A stretch of 64,000 nucleotides of DNA, taken from Ctena decussata. Its lineage: Eukaryota; Mollusca; Bivalvia; Lucinida; Lucinidae. Of the stretch, positions 12,801 through 20,570 are shown piece by piece. The notes under the pieces were generated by a model. The model had not been told where the DNA came from. It worked only from the letters and a program-made list of their open reading frames with translations, and did no database searches. The position numbers and the translations under genes are program-made. The stretch's first letter is position 1. Each line of letters starts with the position of its first letter. Where the stretch lies: contig OZ022499.1 in assembly GCA_963989385.1 (NCBI GenBank), forward strand, positions 79,349,903 through 79,413,902, in the 5' to 3' direction.

Positions 12801-13203
12801 ACCTCCGACTTACGAGTCGGGTGCCCTACCGATTGCGCTACCCGGCCCGGCCCGTTTTGTCCGAAATACGTGGTCCGAAAAACGTGGTCTGTTTTGTCCT
12901 GAATGTGGTCCGTTTCGTCCTGAACGTGGTCCGTTTTGTCCTAGGCGTGGTCCGTTATGTCCGTGGTCCGTTTTGTCCGTGGTCCGTTATGTCCCTAATT
13001 CCAAAATCTCTACTCAACCCAGCCCTATTCTGTACTACAAAAGACAAATGGTCAGATGGTGTTTAGTCACAGGTTCACAAACCAGCCATCCCCAACACCA
13101 ATTAAACCTACCCAAACAAGGAACCAAAGAATCCTTTTGAGGATTTTAGCTTCTTTTCAGCTTCTTCTATAAACTGTTGCCCCTTCTGCTCGTTGTCGGC
13201 CAT
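723..13203 (-). CDS. NAPA: Alpha-SNAP (soluble NSF attachment protein), 8 exons, complete
   Basis: Adaptor that binds SNARE complexes and recruits and activates the NSF ATPase to take them apart after membrane fusion; cytosolic and peripheral on membranes. Joining minus-strand exons 13112-13203, 9653-9732, 8503-8619, 7347-7393, 5017-5150, 4443-4527, 2322-2495 and 723-869 gives 876 nt, 291 residues plus stop; vertebrate alpha-SNAP is about 295. All junctions are GT-AG and all phases agree. Recognisable stretches in order are MADNEQK at the start, the membrane-contact loop FFGSLFG (residues 25-31), [18 protein letters not shown] (about 87-102), [13 protein letters not shown] (121-133), [20 protein letters not shown] (155-174), [18 protein letters not shown] (195-212) and [16 protein letters not shown]. 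The penultimate Leu290 matches the C-terminal Leu needed to stimulate NSF. Bivalves may have a single alpha/beta form, so the alpha versus beta name is not certain. Introns hold many mobile elements. Confidence 0.95.
1035..1298. mobile_element. Palindromic MITE family C, copy 1
   Basis: It starts TGAGCCGCGACACGACAAAA and ends with the reverse complement, with internal inverted AGACTCAGATCAGCCTGGGC blocks. The same family recurs at 9761, 57969, 61187 and 63078. Nonautonomous; no coding capacity. Confidence 0.75.
1383..1440. repeat. Small foldback repeat
   Basis: Short inverted repeat built on AATTTGCTCC / GGAGCAAATT. Similar foldbacks lie at 8115-8165 and 30014-30078. Confidence 0.5.
1905..2035. 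repeat. Dispersed repeat, AACCTGTCT family
   Basis: Begins TCAAACCTGTCTCAAGAGG and runs through a TTTACACTATATTTT segment. It matches 14648-14800 with the same order of motifs, so it is an interspersed repeat of unknown class. Confidence 0.5.
2322..2495 (-). CDS. NAPA: Alpha-SNAP exon 7
   Basis: 174 nt encoding residues 186-243, including [20 protein letters not shown] and [19 protein letters not shown]. The acceptor is TTGTAG and the donor GTATGA. It is in phase at both ends. Confidence 0.93.
2650..2853. repeat. Near-perfect 200-bp palindrome
   Basis: The left half (GGGGCCGTATTTATAAAATG ... AAATTTGCTCTGG) is mirrored by the right half ending TTATAAATATGGCCCC. A long hairpin-forming MITE inside SNAP intron 6. 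Confidence 0.75.
3111..3765 (+). mobile_element. 5'-truncated RTE-like LINE, 3' end of the reverse transcriptase ORF
   Basis: An open reading frame to 3752 reads [60 protein letters not shown] and [20 protein letters not shown]. This is the C-terminal region of RTE-type retrotransposon polymerases, beyond the catalytic core. The 5' end is missing, so it cannot be active. It ends in a (GAATA)n microsatellite tail at 3741-3765. Tail-end fragments of the same family are at 33534-33620 and 62680-62735. Confidence 0.8.
4160..4405 (+). mobile_element. SINE-like repeat, family 4
   Basis: Its 3' part, GGAGATGGCTCAATACAGCC through GTCATTAAACCCA with an ATCCATCC tail, matches 54510-54745 and the reverse complement of 40690-40845. 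Probably a tRNA-derived SINE; the head is too degraded to fold. Confidence 0.5.
4443..4527 (-). CDS. NAPA: Alpha-SNAP exon 6
   Basis: 85 nt encoding residues 157-185 ([20 protein letters not shown] then DRAVEIYEE). The acceptor is TTTCAG and the donor GTAAGA. Confidence 0.92.
5017..5150 (-). CDS. NAPA: Alpha-SNAP exon 5
   Basis: 134 nt encoding residues 113-157: [20 protein letters not shown], then [20 protein letters not shown], then EESN. The acceptor is TTGCAG and the donor GTGAGC. Confidence 0.93.
5735..5930. mobile_element. Palindromic MITE family A, copy 1
   Basis: Central stem GACCCCTCATTAGAACT / AGTTCAAATGAGGGGTC, with outer ends CTCCAGATAAGA and TTATCTGGAGC. Diverged copy of the 203-bp family described at 30646. 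Confidence 0.75.
6130..6597 (+). promoter_or_regulatory. Possible internal promoter and first coding exon inside SNAP intron 4
   Basis: Non-repetitive plus-strand stretch with TTTTCCGG (about 6167-6174), TGCGCAGGCGT (NRF-1-like, about 6186), a CRE/CCAAT pair TACGTCATTGG (about 6260), then ATG at 6553 in context AAAATGG reading [15 protein letters not shown], followed by CAG and donor GTGAAA at 6598. No downstream exon was recognised, so the gene, if real, is unnamed. Confidence 0.25.
6600..7340. other. Intronic sequence, nothing recognised
   Basis: AT-rich SNAP intron sequence. I found no coding, RNA or clear repeat feature. Confidence 0.4.
7347..7393 (-). CDS. NAPA: Alpha-SNAP exon 4 (47 nt)
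   Basis: Small exon encoding residues 97-112, [16 protein letters not shown], which corresponds to EAINCLNAAIDIYTDM in vertebrates. The acceptor is TTGCAG and the donor GTAAGA directly after the ATG of Met112. Confidence 0.92.
7394..8302. other. Intronic sequence with a minor foldback
   Basis: SNAP intron 3. A short inverted repeat lies near 8115-8165 (GAATTTGCTCC / GGAGCAGATTC); otherwise nothing recognised. Confidence 0.4.
8303..8495. mobile_element. Palindromic MITE family A, copy 2, at the SNAP exon 3 donor
   Basis: The left end CAGAGCTCTAGATAAG and right end CTTATCTAGAGCT are flanked by the direct repeat CACCTACC (8295-8302 and 8496-8503). The right-hand copy contains the exon 3 splice donor, read on the minus strand as GGTAGGTG. 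The central stem is GACCCCTAATCTGAACYGTC and its complement. Confidence 0.85.
8503..8619 (-). CDS. NAPA: Alpha-SNAP exon 3
   Basis: 117 nt encoding residues 58-97 ([20 protein letters not shown] then [19 protein letters not shown]). The donor is CAAG then GTAGGT. That donor lies inside the target-site duplication of a MITE that occupies 8303-8495, so the intron runs straight into the element. Confidence 0.93.
8793..8890. mobile_element. Palindromic MITE family B, copy 1
   Basis: Inverted TAAGTTTTGGGACACTTAAA ... AATTTTCCATTTG and its complement, about 95 bp. Other copies are at 32742-32846, 41045-41101 (partial) and 58735-58822. Confidence 0.7.
9132..9334. mobile_element. Palindromic MITE family A, copy 3
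   Basis: 203 bp, flanked by the 5-bp direct repeat CTTCA (9127-9131, 9335-9339). The central stem GAACCGTCTCGATGAGACGG lies in an almost perfect palindrome. Confidence 0.85.
9653..9732 (-). CDS. NAPA: Alpha-SNAP exon 2
   Basis: 80 nt. The acceptor is TTTCAG and the donor GTAATG. It completes Gly31 and encodes [20 protein letters not shown] and onward to residue 57, the first TPR-like helix pair. It sits about 30 bp from a palindromic MITE starting at 9761. Confidence 0.93.
9761..9995. mobile_element. Palindromic MITE family C, copy 2
   Basis: TGACACGACAAAGCCAACAA at the left, TTGTTGACTTTCTCGTGTCA and GGCTCA at the right; AGATCAGCCTGG inverted blocks inside. Confidence 0.7.
10262..10366 (-). 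mobile_element. SINE family 1 fragment
   Basis: TTTACGTCCACGGTAAACAGC matches the 3' part and GGTATCAAACTCAGAACCTC the tRNA-like head of the SINE at 24529-24803, with the middle missing. Confidence 0.5.
10369..10892 (+). mobile_element. CR1/Jockey-like LINE reverse transcriptase fragment, frameshifted
   Basis: Reads [20 protein letters not shown], then [17 protein letters not shown] and [10 protein letters not shown], typical of reverse transcriptase motifs. A frame change near 10580 is needed to reach [20 protein letters not shown], which carries the catalytic ADD, and then YLGVTI. Lacks both ends; dead. Confidence 0.8.
11337..12003 (-). mobile_element. LINE endonuclease fragment split by a SINE
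   Basis: Minus strand from 12003: [20 protein letters not shown] (GDFN is the endonuclease motif), then a SINE at 11600-11907, then [34 protein letters not shown] and LSDHDVISG (SDH motif) to about 11337. This is the C-terminal half of an exonuclease-endonuclease-phosphatase domain of a CR1/Jockey-like element. Confidence 0.8.
11600..11907 (-). mobile_element. tRNA-derived SINE, family 2
   Basis: Minus strand begins GCGCGGTGGCTCAGTGGTTA, with box A and a box B-like GGTTCGAGCCT, followed by a long body containing GTTAACTGGAGGCCCCCTG. Inserted in the LINE endonuclease above. Confidence 0.7.
12212..12995. mobile_element. Foldback minisatellite element D, copy 1, with nested SINE
   Basis: The left end has tandem GGACAAAACGGACCATG units (about 12226-12310); the right end has the inverted units GTGGTCCGTTTTGTCC (12555-12590 and 12850-12990). 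The second copy at 18242-18803 is the same element in reverse, with matching ends GGTACTCGGACAAAACGG and TTAGGGACATAACGGACC. A SINE splits this copy at 12598-12850. Confidence 0.75.
12598..12850 (-). mobile_element. tRNA-derived SINE, family 1
   Basis: The minus-strand head GCCGGGTAGCGCAATCGGTA is followed by a CCGAC/GTCGG anticodon-like stem and GGTTCGCATCC box B. The body (TGGTTAACCGCTTAGGAGG) and 3' end (TTTACCGTGGACGTTAAGC) match the plus-strand copy at 24529-24803. Confidence 0.8.
13112..13203 (-). CDS. NAPA: Alpha-SNAP exon 1 (start codon)
   Basis: Encodes residues 1-30 plus two bases of Gly31. The ATG is at 13203-13201, and [11 protein letters not shown] matches the family N-terminus, which fixes the start. 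It ends in TTTGG before donor GTAGGT. The sequence upstream (13204-13372) is the likely 5' UTR and promoter; I see no TATA box. Confidence 0.93.
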
Positions 13204-13369
13204 TATCAAGCTTGAATTTGAGTGTCTTCAGTTGTCAAATTTATCTATAACCATCAGGTACTTCCACCTCATTATTTACAAATCAGTGTACATGCGCACT
13301 AAAATTTCGATCAACTTCCGCATTTTGCGAATTATACGGGTGCAGCGGATAGCCGAAAACGATTAGTGA

Positions 13370-13372
<3 letters not shown>

Positions 13373-13408
<36 letters not shown>

Positions 13409-13438
13409 AGCGGATGGATGGATGGATGGATGGATGGA
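13373..13438. repeat. (GA)n and (GGAT)n microsatellites
   Basis: AGAGAG tract about 13373-13406, directly followed by GGATGGAT repeats to about 13438, about 170 bp upstream of the SNAP start codon. Confidence 0.9.
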
Positions 13439-14640
13439 GGATAGACACACAGACAGGTGTCAGACAGACACAAACAGACAAAGTAGGTGTATGGTTCGAT
13501 GGATAGGTGGATGTAAGGATGGGTACACAACAATATATTATTTTGATTGGCTACTGTATCCATTTTGATTGACAGATCCCGAGTGATATTAGACTGTTCT
13601 GTTTTCACACCTAGATAATCTCTAGCACACGTCAGATAATTACCTGTACAAACAAGCTATTTAAAGTATTGTTTCAAGAACAACATGTACACTGAGATAC
13701 ATTAAGAATCATTATTGAGCTCCCACATGTACAGTCGAACCTGTCTTAAAGGCAGGGTTTCTGAACCTCCCGGTAAAGGATTAGCTACCTGTATGAGGCA
13801 GTAAGTGGGCGTGGCTTAGCTACTGTGCAAATTATGCCCCTGTCCTGTTTTAGCCAATAACAGCTGTCAATACTTTCACAGGTAAATACCCCAGCAAATC
13901 AACAGCCAGTCAAATTTGAGATAAATCTACAGGAGCTACTGTAGATGTTTACCTTTTGGTGGCTATTGGAAAACTGAGAATAGTTCAGTTCAGATCAGTT
14001 CATTTCGCTAATCGACGTTACCCAAGTGGCTCAACGGTACGTAACCAAAGTTGCCCACACTTGGCGCCGTGTGTCCGTCCAAGAAACTGAGAATAGGTAG
14101 CTAATTTTGCCTTTTATAGTCCACTCCTGCCTTTAACTATAATATTATAATTACTTTTGCTAAAAATGTTAAGATCAATTACCATATTATCAATAATTAT
14201 ACATGTATGTAAATGTTGCTTACCAAGTTATGTCAATGGAACAGTGTGTATTAATGAAAAGTGATCAGTTCACCAATGATAACCAACAAAATAAATAAAA
14301 TAATTATGATGTCCCTCTCTGGATGACAAAGTGGCCAGATAAGGTTCCGAAAGAGCTAGTCGACCTGTGTATTCTCCGCCCGAATTAATCATTTTGTTGG
14401 AAATATAAAGATATGATAAACAGATGGTTTATAATATTTGAATAAGAAATGGCAACAATATATGCCGTAATAAACATTAGAACAATGGGCAGTTGTTAAA
14501 TATTTTGTTATTATTTGGTGTTTTTTTTATATTTCATTTCGCAATATAGAAAATGTATTTCTCTTAGGATCATTTGACAGTAATTCTAAATTGTATTGGT
14601 AATTCTTCTTCAGAACAGAGAAGCTATCATTTTCATGCGA
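13439..14640. other. Intergenic sequence, nothing recognised
   Basis: AT-rich non-coding DNA upstream of SNAP. A short AACCTGTCTTAAAG repeat piece lies near 13738. Confidence 0.4.
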
Positions 14641-14647
14641 AATGAAT

Positions 14648-14796
14648 ACAGCCAACCCTGTCTTATAAGGACCCACAAAAGTTGGCGGCTTAAGACAGGT
14701 GTCCCCTTATTACAGGTTCATTTGCACTATATTTTGGTCTTAGGGACCCCAAAAAGTGGTTGCTAAAGACAGATTACCTCTTAATACAGTGACCCC

Positions 14797-14828
<32 letters not shown>
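14648..14828. repeat. AACCTGTCT-family repeat plus (TAA)n
   Basis: Shares CCCTGTCTTATAAGG, AAGACAGGTGTCCC and TTTGCACTATATTTT with 1905-2035. It ends in (TAA)n at about 14799-14826. Confidence 0.5.
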
Positions 14829-14829
<1 letters not shown>

Positions 14830-15534
14830 GAAAATGAATTTAACAATTATCAAAGATATGATAAAGGCTATTACCAGAGGAAAGCAGTTTAGTATTTCTT
14901 TACAAACTCTGATTTCAGGCTGATTAAGTGTTGTTTTAAACTTAACATAAAATGTCTAGTTTAACTTCTCAATAACTCAGACTCGACATTTTTATATGCA
15001 GAAAATAAGAAAATAAGAATAGTATTTTACACGGAAAAGTCAGCCCGCCAAAAATCTTCAACCTGATAAATTGGGATAAATGCCAAAAAGCATATGCTTA
15101 AGTATTCCATCTTTCCAAAATCAATAAATTAAATCATTAATAATTTATTCGTTTGCAAAATTTCTGCAGAATTTGTAACAAAGGACCTACAGTCAAATTT
15201 AAAAAGTAATACACTTCAGGAACTAACTGAATCAGATCCCGAACCCTATCCCCAACATCAAAGCGCATCAAAGGGAAAGATTGACAAAGACATCCCAACA
15301 AACAATAAGTTACAAGTGATAAGCCGAGTCAGCAGCTCTTTCCCCAATAGGTGGCAACTCAGCTATCTTTATTGAACTAAATAACTTAGACCAACAGAAG
15401 GGTTACAACGGACCAAGCAAATTATACGAAAAACATTTAACAACTATATTTACCTATTTTCTATATTTATTATAGAACGGTTGAAATAAGAACACAATAA
15501 ATTAAACAGCACCGAACATAAAACAAATGCAATC

Positions 15535-16150
15535 GCAACGAAAGGACCGCCTTGGGACGGTCAGTAATAACTACTGGGGGGTTTAAACCGGTTTTACTGG
15601 GCCCAAACCTTCACCCTCACCCTCCGCCGCAGTGCACACAATTTGTTGGTAGTTCGGTTCGTATAGAGGTCCCCTTACTCATCAGAGAGTCATCACGGGC
15701 AACAATAAAAATCAAGAAAAGACTGTGATGAAGCAAGGATGAGGACTCGACAGCCAAAACGTGTTGAGACACCTGGAGATTCCTGGGGCGTCAGCAACAC
15801 CACTGGAACACTGGAGCAAAAGAAGACCACCAGTTGAGCCCCGGTGGGCCAAGAAACAGACAAACATCCGGCCCCAACAAACTTATATATAGAGCTTCAT
15901 GTAGGGCTATCATAGAGTCTGAACCCCGACCCACCGGCGTGCAATTAAAGAGGACAGCAAAGTTGTCAACCGTGATTGAGTTAACCACTAAGCATGCAGA
16001 CTGTCGCATTACATCTATGTTATAGCCAATGCGTTTAAATCGCATGATAATTTTCTTAAATTGATCAGAAAATTCTGTTTTCCCTACGATTTTTCGTAAT
16101 TTATATACTAAGTCACCATAAAATTCAGATTCCGATAGGCCTTGTTGCAA
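15535..16150 (-). mobile_element. Transposable element 3' region with ORF fragment
   Basis: A minus-strand ORF, 16150-15791, reads QQGLSESEFYGDLVYKLRKI, then VGKTEFSDQFKKIIMRFKRI, NIDVMRQSACLVVNSITVDN and CTPVGRGSDSM. I have the impression that similar ORFs recur in bivalve genomes, but I cannot name the transposon class. Its 3' part (15535-15790, with GGGCCCAAACC and GTGTTGAGACACC) is matched in reverse at 30390-30640, so this is a dispersed element. What lies between the two shared parts is unclear. Confidence 0.6.
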
Positions 16151-17025
16151 AAGTGACCTTCATAAGCCAACTTTATTTTCCCCTCAGGAAACTACACTTT
16201 TTGACTACGTATATCTGCAGTCATTTCACACTTGATTTACAATCAACAAAAGGCCTACATGTATTTTACACCTTTTCCTACTATGTCCATATTGGCTGCA
16301 TTGCCTACCATTTCTATAGTGGCTGCATTTTTCCTATATATTTTATATAGCTGCATAAAAAGCTGCATTTTATACAGACCCGAAAAGAGATGAGTTTCAC
16401 TTTTTATATGCTGTGCTCAAGATATAGGGGACCTTTAACCCCCACTGACTTACCGGCCCCTGCCTTACAGCCTCTGCGCTGTGGGAGCCCATTTCTTTTT
16501 TTTGTATTAACTATATTTTTCAGCTTAAATGAAAACAGTGGTGTAACACATCGTAAATGAAAACAGTGGTGCAATAAATCTGCCAATTAACTAATTAATC
16601 TGCAAATTATCTAATAGCATCATATTAAAACATACCTGTCATAACTGTGTCAAAAAAAAACACACACAAAAAACAAACAAACAAAAAACTGTCAGTATAT
16701 AGCCACTTAGCGCCGTAACTTACTAGATCTATGTATATATAGATCAAATGTGCCATCTCCACTATTACCTGAAGTTGCCTCTATTAGCGGAAAATTAGAT
16801 TTAATATTAAAAAATTGCCATACACGTAACATTTATCACTAACATATGCAGTCTATAGCTATTTCAAACAATATAAACACGATTATAATATTTTAAAGAT
16901 TATGTTGTAATCGAAGAAGACTCTCAAGATTGTTCGAGTAAACTTGGAATTCCAAGATGGACCGTGAGCAATCTCGAGATTTTTCAAATTCCAAGTTTGA
17001 CGACAACAGTTGATAATCATCACCA
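16151..17025. other. Intergenic, nothing recognised
   Basis: Low-complexity A/T-rich sequence. An imperfect inverted AACTTGGAATT repeat lies at about 16935-17000. Confidence 0.4.
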
Positions 17026-17138
17026 AGGGTTCCATGGTACCAAGGTAAATTGGATCTGGCTATGTTATGAAACTTAAAACATTTGCTGGGCCTTGTTGGT
17101 TATCCCCTCGGGGATAACCTGTCCTCGTACTAAGTTAG

Positions 17139-17490
17139 GAATTCGTACTCGATTCTTACGCCGTTTCCTTTTGGTGAAACAGGGTCCAACTATTTCCCGG
17201 TACTTCTACATATGGCGCACCCGATTGAAAGATTCTCGCCAGCATCGCAAATGCATGATCTTTATAGCTTATCTTGAACACGTTATCTCGCCCTATACAA
17301 GCAATTACCCGAGAGTTCAGTACAGCTTCCAAGAGTTGTCACTTAAGGGTACAGATCAATAACAAGTTTGCTCGATAATGCGCCGTTTCGGTTCGCTAAA
17401 TGCGGGTCCCACTATTTCCCGGTATGCGTTCCCACATTTTTGCGCACCCAACTGCAGGGTCCCTCCCAGCATCGCTGAGGCATGAGCTGT
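17139..17490. repeat. Diverged direct duplication
   Basis: About 110 bp starting GCCGTTTCC (17159) recurs at about 17381 as GCCGTTTCGG; both contain ACTATTTCCCGGTA, GCGCACCC and CCAGCATCGC in order. Confidence 0.5.
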
Positions 17491-17499
17491 GAAACCTGT

Positions 17500-18240
17500 G
17501 CAGACACTTCGTCTCACATAATACATGCATCTCACCTAATACAAGCAATTACCAGAGAGTACAGGCCACTTAGGAAGAGCTGTCACTAAACAGTACAGGT
17601 CACCTAACAAAAGTTAATAGCACTGAAGCTCATCTGTTACAAGCAAACACTAGACATTAGGAAAAGGCTGTCAAACTCGCCCCGTACCTACAGCTTCAAC
17701 AAAGTCCAAGAATAAAATATAATCAGCTTGTATTGCTGCCAATTTCTACTGTACCACTTGCATCCTATAGATTCATTGCTAAGGGATAACCTCTCAAGCT
17801 TTTTGAAAAGCTAAACTTGATATTACTATACTGATCAAGTAGGGTGATGTTACTTTGTACTACAAAATAAAATAATTCGCTGGGCCTTGATATTACTATA
17901 CTGCAAAATGAAATAATTTGCTGGGCCTTGGTATTACTATATAGTAACTGATAAAGTAGGGGGATGCTACTTTGTACTACAAATTAATTTATACGACAAT
18001 TAGGATAAATATCTGAACAAATATCAAATAAAGTAAAAAGTAGGAAAATGTGGTTTCTCAACTTTTCCAGCCACCTCCAGTACTATACACTTGTTGATAT
18101 TTAATGTCAGCAATAATTCAATTCAACCCATTGCTATTGAATGGTTCAACATACCATTCCCTTATAAATGCAAATAGAAACTATAAGGGACCGACCATTT
18201 TATATTCTTGGGGAGGGGGTGGGGGATGGTATTCTTGATG
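17500..18240. other. Intergenic, minor internal duplication
   Basis: TTCGCTGGGCCTTGATATTAC and similar short phrases repeat near 17875-17960. No genes seen. Confidence 0.35.
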
Positions 18241-18241
18241 A

Positions 18242-18803
18242 ATTAGGGACATAACGGACCACGGACAAAACGGACCACGCTTGGGACAAAACGGACCACG
18301 CTTGGGACAAAACGGACCACGTTCGGGACGAAACGGACCACGTTCAGGACAAAACGGACCACGTATAAGGACAAAACGGACCACGTTCAGACCTTCCGTT
18401 AACGTGAGAAAGTATGTTTCATTGTAGTTGCAACACTAACAAAGCAATTTGCATGCTTAAAAGATAAAAATATTACCCCTTTATCAACGTATTAAATCAA
18501 TTAGATAGTTGGACAATCAAAGGTACTGAGTAGAGTTGAGGTCATGAACAGTAGTCAAATGATTGTCACTTAAAATTGTCTTTGGTAATTATATACTCTT
18601 TAATCTTTTAATGGGCACCAATGATCTGGATTGTCTTCTAGCGAAGTCTGTCTGGTCCTGAAACGTGGTCCGTTGTGTCCTAAAACGTGGTCCGTTTTGT
18701 CCTGAAACGTGGTCCGTTTTGTCCTGAAACGTGGTCCGTTTTGTCCTAACCATGGTCCGTTTTGTCTGGTCCGTTTTGTCCATGGTCCGTTTTGTCCGAG
18801 TAC
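18242..18803. mobile_element. Foldback minisatellite element D, copy 2
   Basis: Tandem GGACAAAACGGACCACG units at 18250-18390 and inverted units GTGGTCCGTTTTGTCC at 18660-18800 flank about 270 bp of unique core. The core matches copy 1 in reverse complement. Confidence 0.75.
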
Positions 18804-18809
18804 CTTCTT

Positions 18810-20395
18810 GATGGAGACAGGACATTTTATTTCACCTGCCTCTGGAAACACTTTCTTTTTTTTCACCTTGAGGGAGCTAATTTCTTTTTATTACAAACTA
18901 ACTCGAACTGGTTATTTTTTCAGTTTTATAGGCTGACCTATCAGATCCTTGTTTACTTGCCCTTAACCTCCTCTTATTTTACCTACATCAATAATTTTTA
19001 CACCTTTTTTTCTCACAAAAAGAACATGGTGCTGTCTTTAACCAGGCTAAGGGCATGACTTGGCTTGCCTTTGCAAACCAGGGCCTGGAGCATGTTACTC
19101 TCTTCATCTAAGGTACGGATATAAACATCCCTGTATGAGTTTAGCAAAAAATTAGGCCTTAAATTAGGGATAGTTTGGCCAAAAATAAGGGCTATTTTGG
19201 CAAAGTTTTAGGGCTAACATTAGGAATTTAAGGGTTTTTTCTAGCCCAATCATATGCCCAAACATGCTTTATTCGAACTTTAGAAAGTTTGATAAATTCT
19301 TACTGATAGAGTCACATTATACATGAATGCCAATTAATAAAATGGCTGAAAGTTTTGTGCTAAGAAGTTAACACAGAGGGTCTGGGGCAACGCCCCCCAG
19401 AAGCCAAAGCAATTTCCCAATTTAATGGCAATTTTAGGACTGGAAACAATAGAGAAAAACTAGGGATGATGATAAAAATAGTTTTTTGGGGGGGACTTTT
19501 GCCTTTTAGAGTGTTTATTTTGCCAAAATGGCTTGTCTCCCATAAGCTAGTGACTCTTTTGCAATTCAGTTTTAGTGGAAAGATTTACTTAGTAATGAGG
19601 CAGATCAATATTACATGTATGTGAATGCTGTGTAGGATTTTTTTTGTAAACGTATGCACATGCGGGCTCGCTGGTGCAAAACAACTGTAGATAATATTAA
19701 AATATTATTATAAATATGGGGGTCTGGGGGACAAAGCCCCCCAGAGGCCAGAGTCATTATAAAAGCTCAATTCAAATGGAATCATCTGCAGACAATATAT
19801 TTTTTTTTTGGGTGGAGCCAGGTTATTTTTTTCACTTACTTTTAAGGCCAGATTATTTTTTAAACCCCCTTATGAGCCAGGTTATTTTTTTCTTGCATAT
19901 CCAAAGACAAGGAATTTTTTGATAGATTACCAGCCCCCCCCCCCCCACCCCCCCCCCAAAAAAAAAATATCAAATGATCGGTCCCTAACTTGATTGTATG
20001 CTTATTTATTTTTGGAGTGATTGATATATGGGCTGCCATTAAGCCTTAAAACTGAAAATAGCACAAATTTACACAGTCATTTTGATAGGAAATCAGCAAA
20101 CTGGACACAAACTGTTCCAACATTCCTTTCTCATCCAAATACCTTTAATTTTGATAGCTTTCTGTTTGCCTGGGTTTCATGAGAATTTATTCTGACAGGA
20201 AAAAAGTTAGCATGACTTTCTTCGAGTCCTACTTGTAAATAAGAACAGGATTTATATGAACGTTAAACTTTATTATAACTTAGAACATGGTTTGCTGAAA
20301 ATACTATTGTGCACCAATCAATGCAGTGTTGCACACAGCATGTGTTGTCTCACTTTAAATATTAAGTACCTTGGTACCACGGAATCCCTGGCTAT
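18810..20395. other. Repeat-derived intergenic DNA
   Basis: Contains two related blocks around GGTCTGGGGG..GCCCCCCAGA (19378-19405, 19721-19750), a C-rich tract at 19934-19960 and AGGTTATTTTTT motifs at 19820-19900. No coding potential recognised. Confidence 0.4.
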
Positions 20396-20399
20396 AATC

Positions 20400-20552
20400 T
20401 ATCCACGGCTGATATAACAATAGCAATTGGTTCCGGTTTGAAGTTTGGCGGGACACGTACATGCAATGTCACATTGACTAATAATCTACCAAATAATAAA
20501 CAATAAACATTCGTTTAAAACCTGGAAACTAGAAATCGACTGTCTGCAGACC
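20400..20552 (+). promoter_or_regulatory. Probable COX20 promoter and 5' UTR
   Basis: No TATA box. It contains ATTGG (inverted CCAAT, near 20426), TTCCGG (ETS/NRF-2-like, 20431-20436) and TTTGGCGGGA (E2F-like, about 20444-20453), within 130 bp of the proposed start codon. These motifs are common in promoters of nuclear genes for respiratory proteins. Assignment by motif only. Confidence 0.4.
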
Positions 20553-20570
20553 ATGTCCGAAAACACAAAG
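20553..20570 (+). CDS. COX20: Candidate COX20 exon 1 (MSENTK)
   Basis: ATG in a good context (GACCATGTCC), six codons, then donor GTATAG in phase 0, matching the phase of the next proposed exon. It sits in non-repetitive sequence 100 bp downstream of an inverted CCAAT box and ETS and E2F-like motifs, as expected for a nuclear gene for a mitochondrial protein. The assignment rests only on phase, position and promoter context. Confidence 0.45.

Noticed and set aside
18181..18384. Proline/glycine-rich repeat peptide (RGPFCPERGPFRP type)
   Set aside because: Translation of the GGACAAAACGGACCACG minisatellite; no gene context.
17026..20395. Element with inverted ends CCATGGTACCAAGGTA and TACCTTGGTACCACGG
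   Set aside because: Only about 25 bp match, no target duplication and no coherent interior; may be coincidence or two unrelated short repeats.
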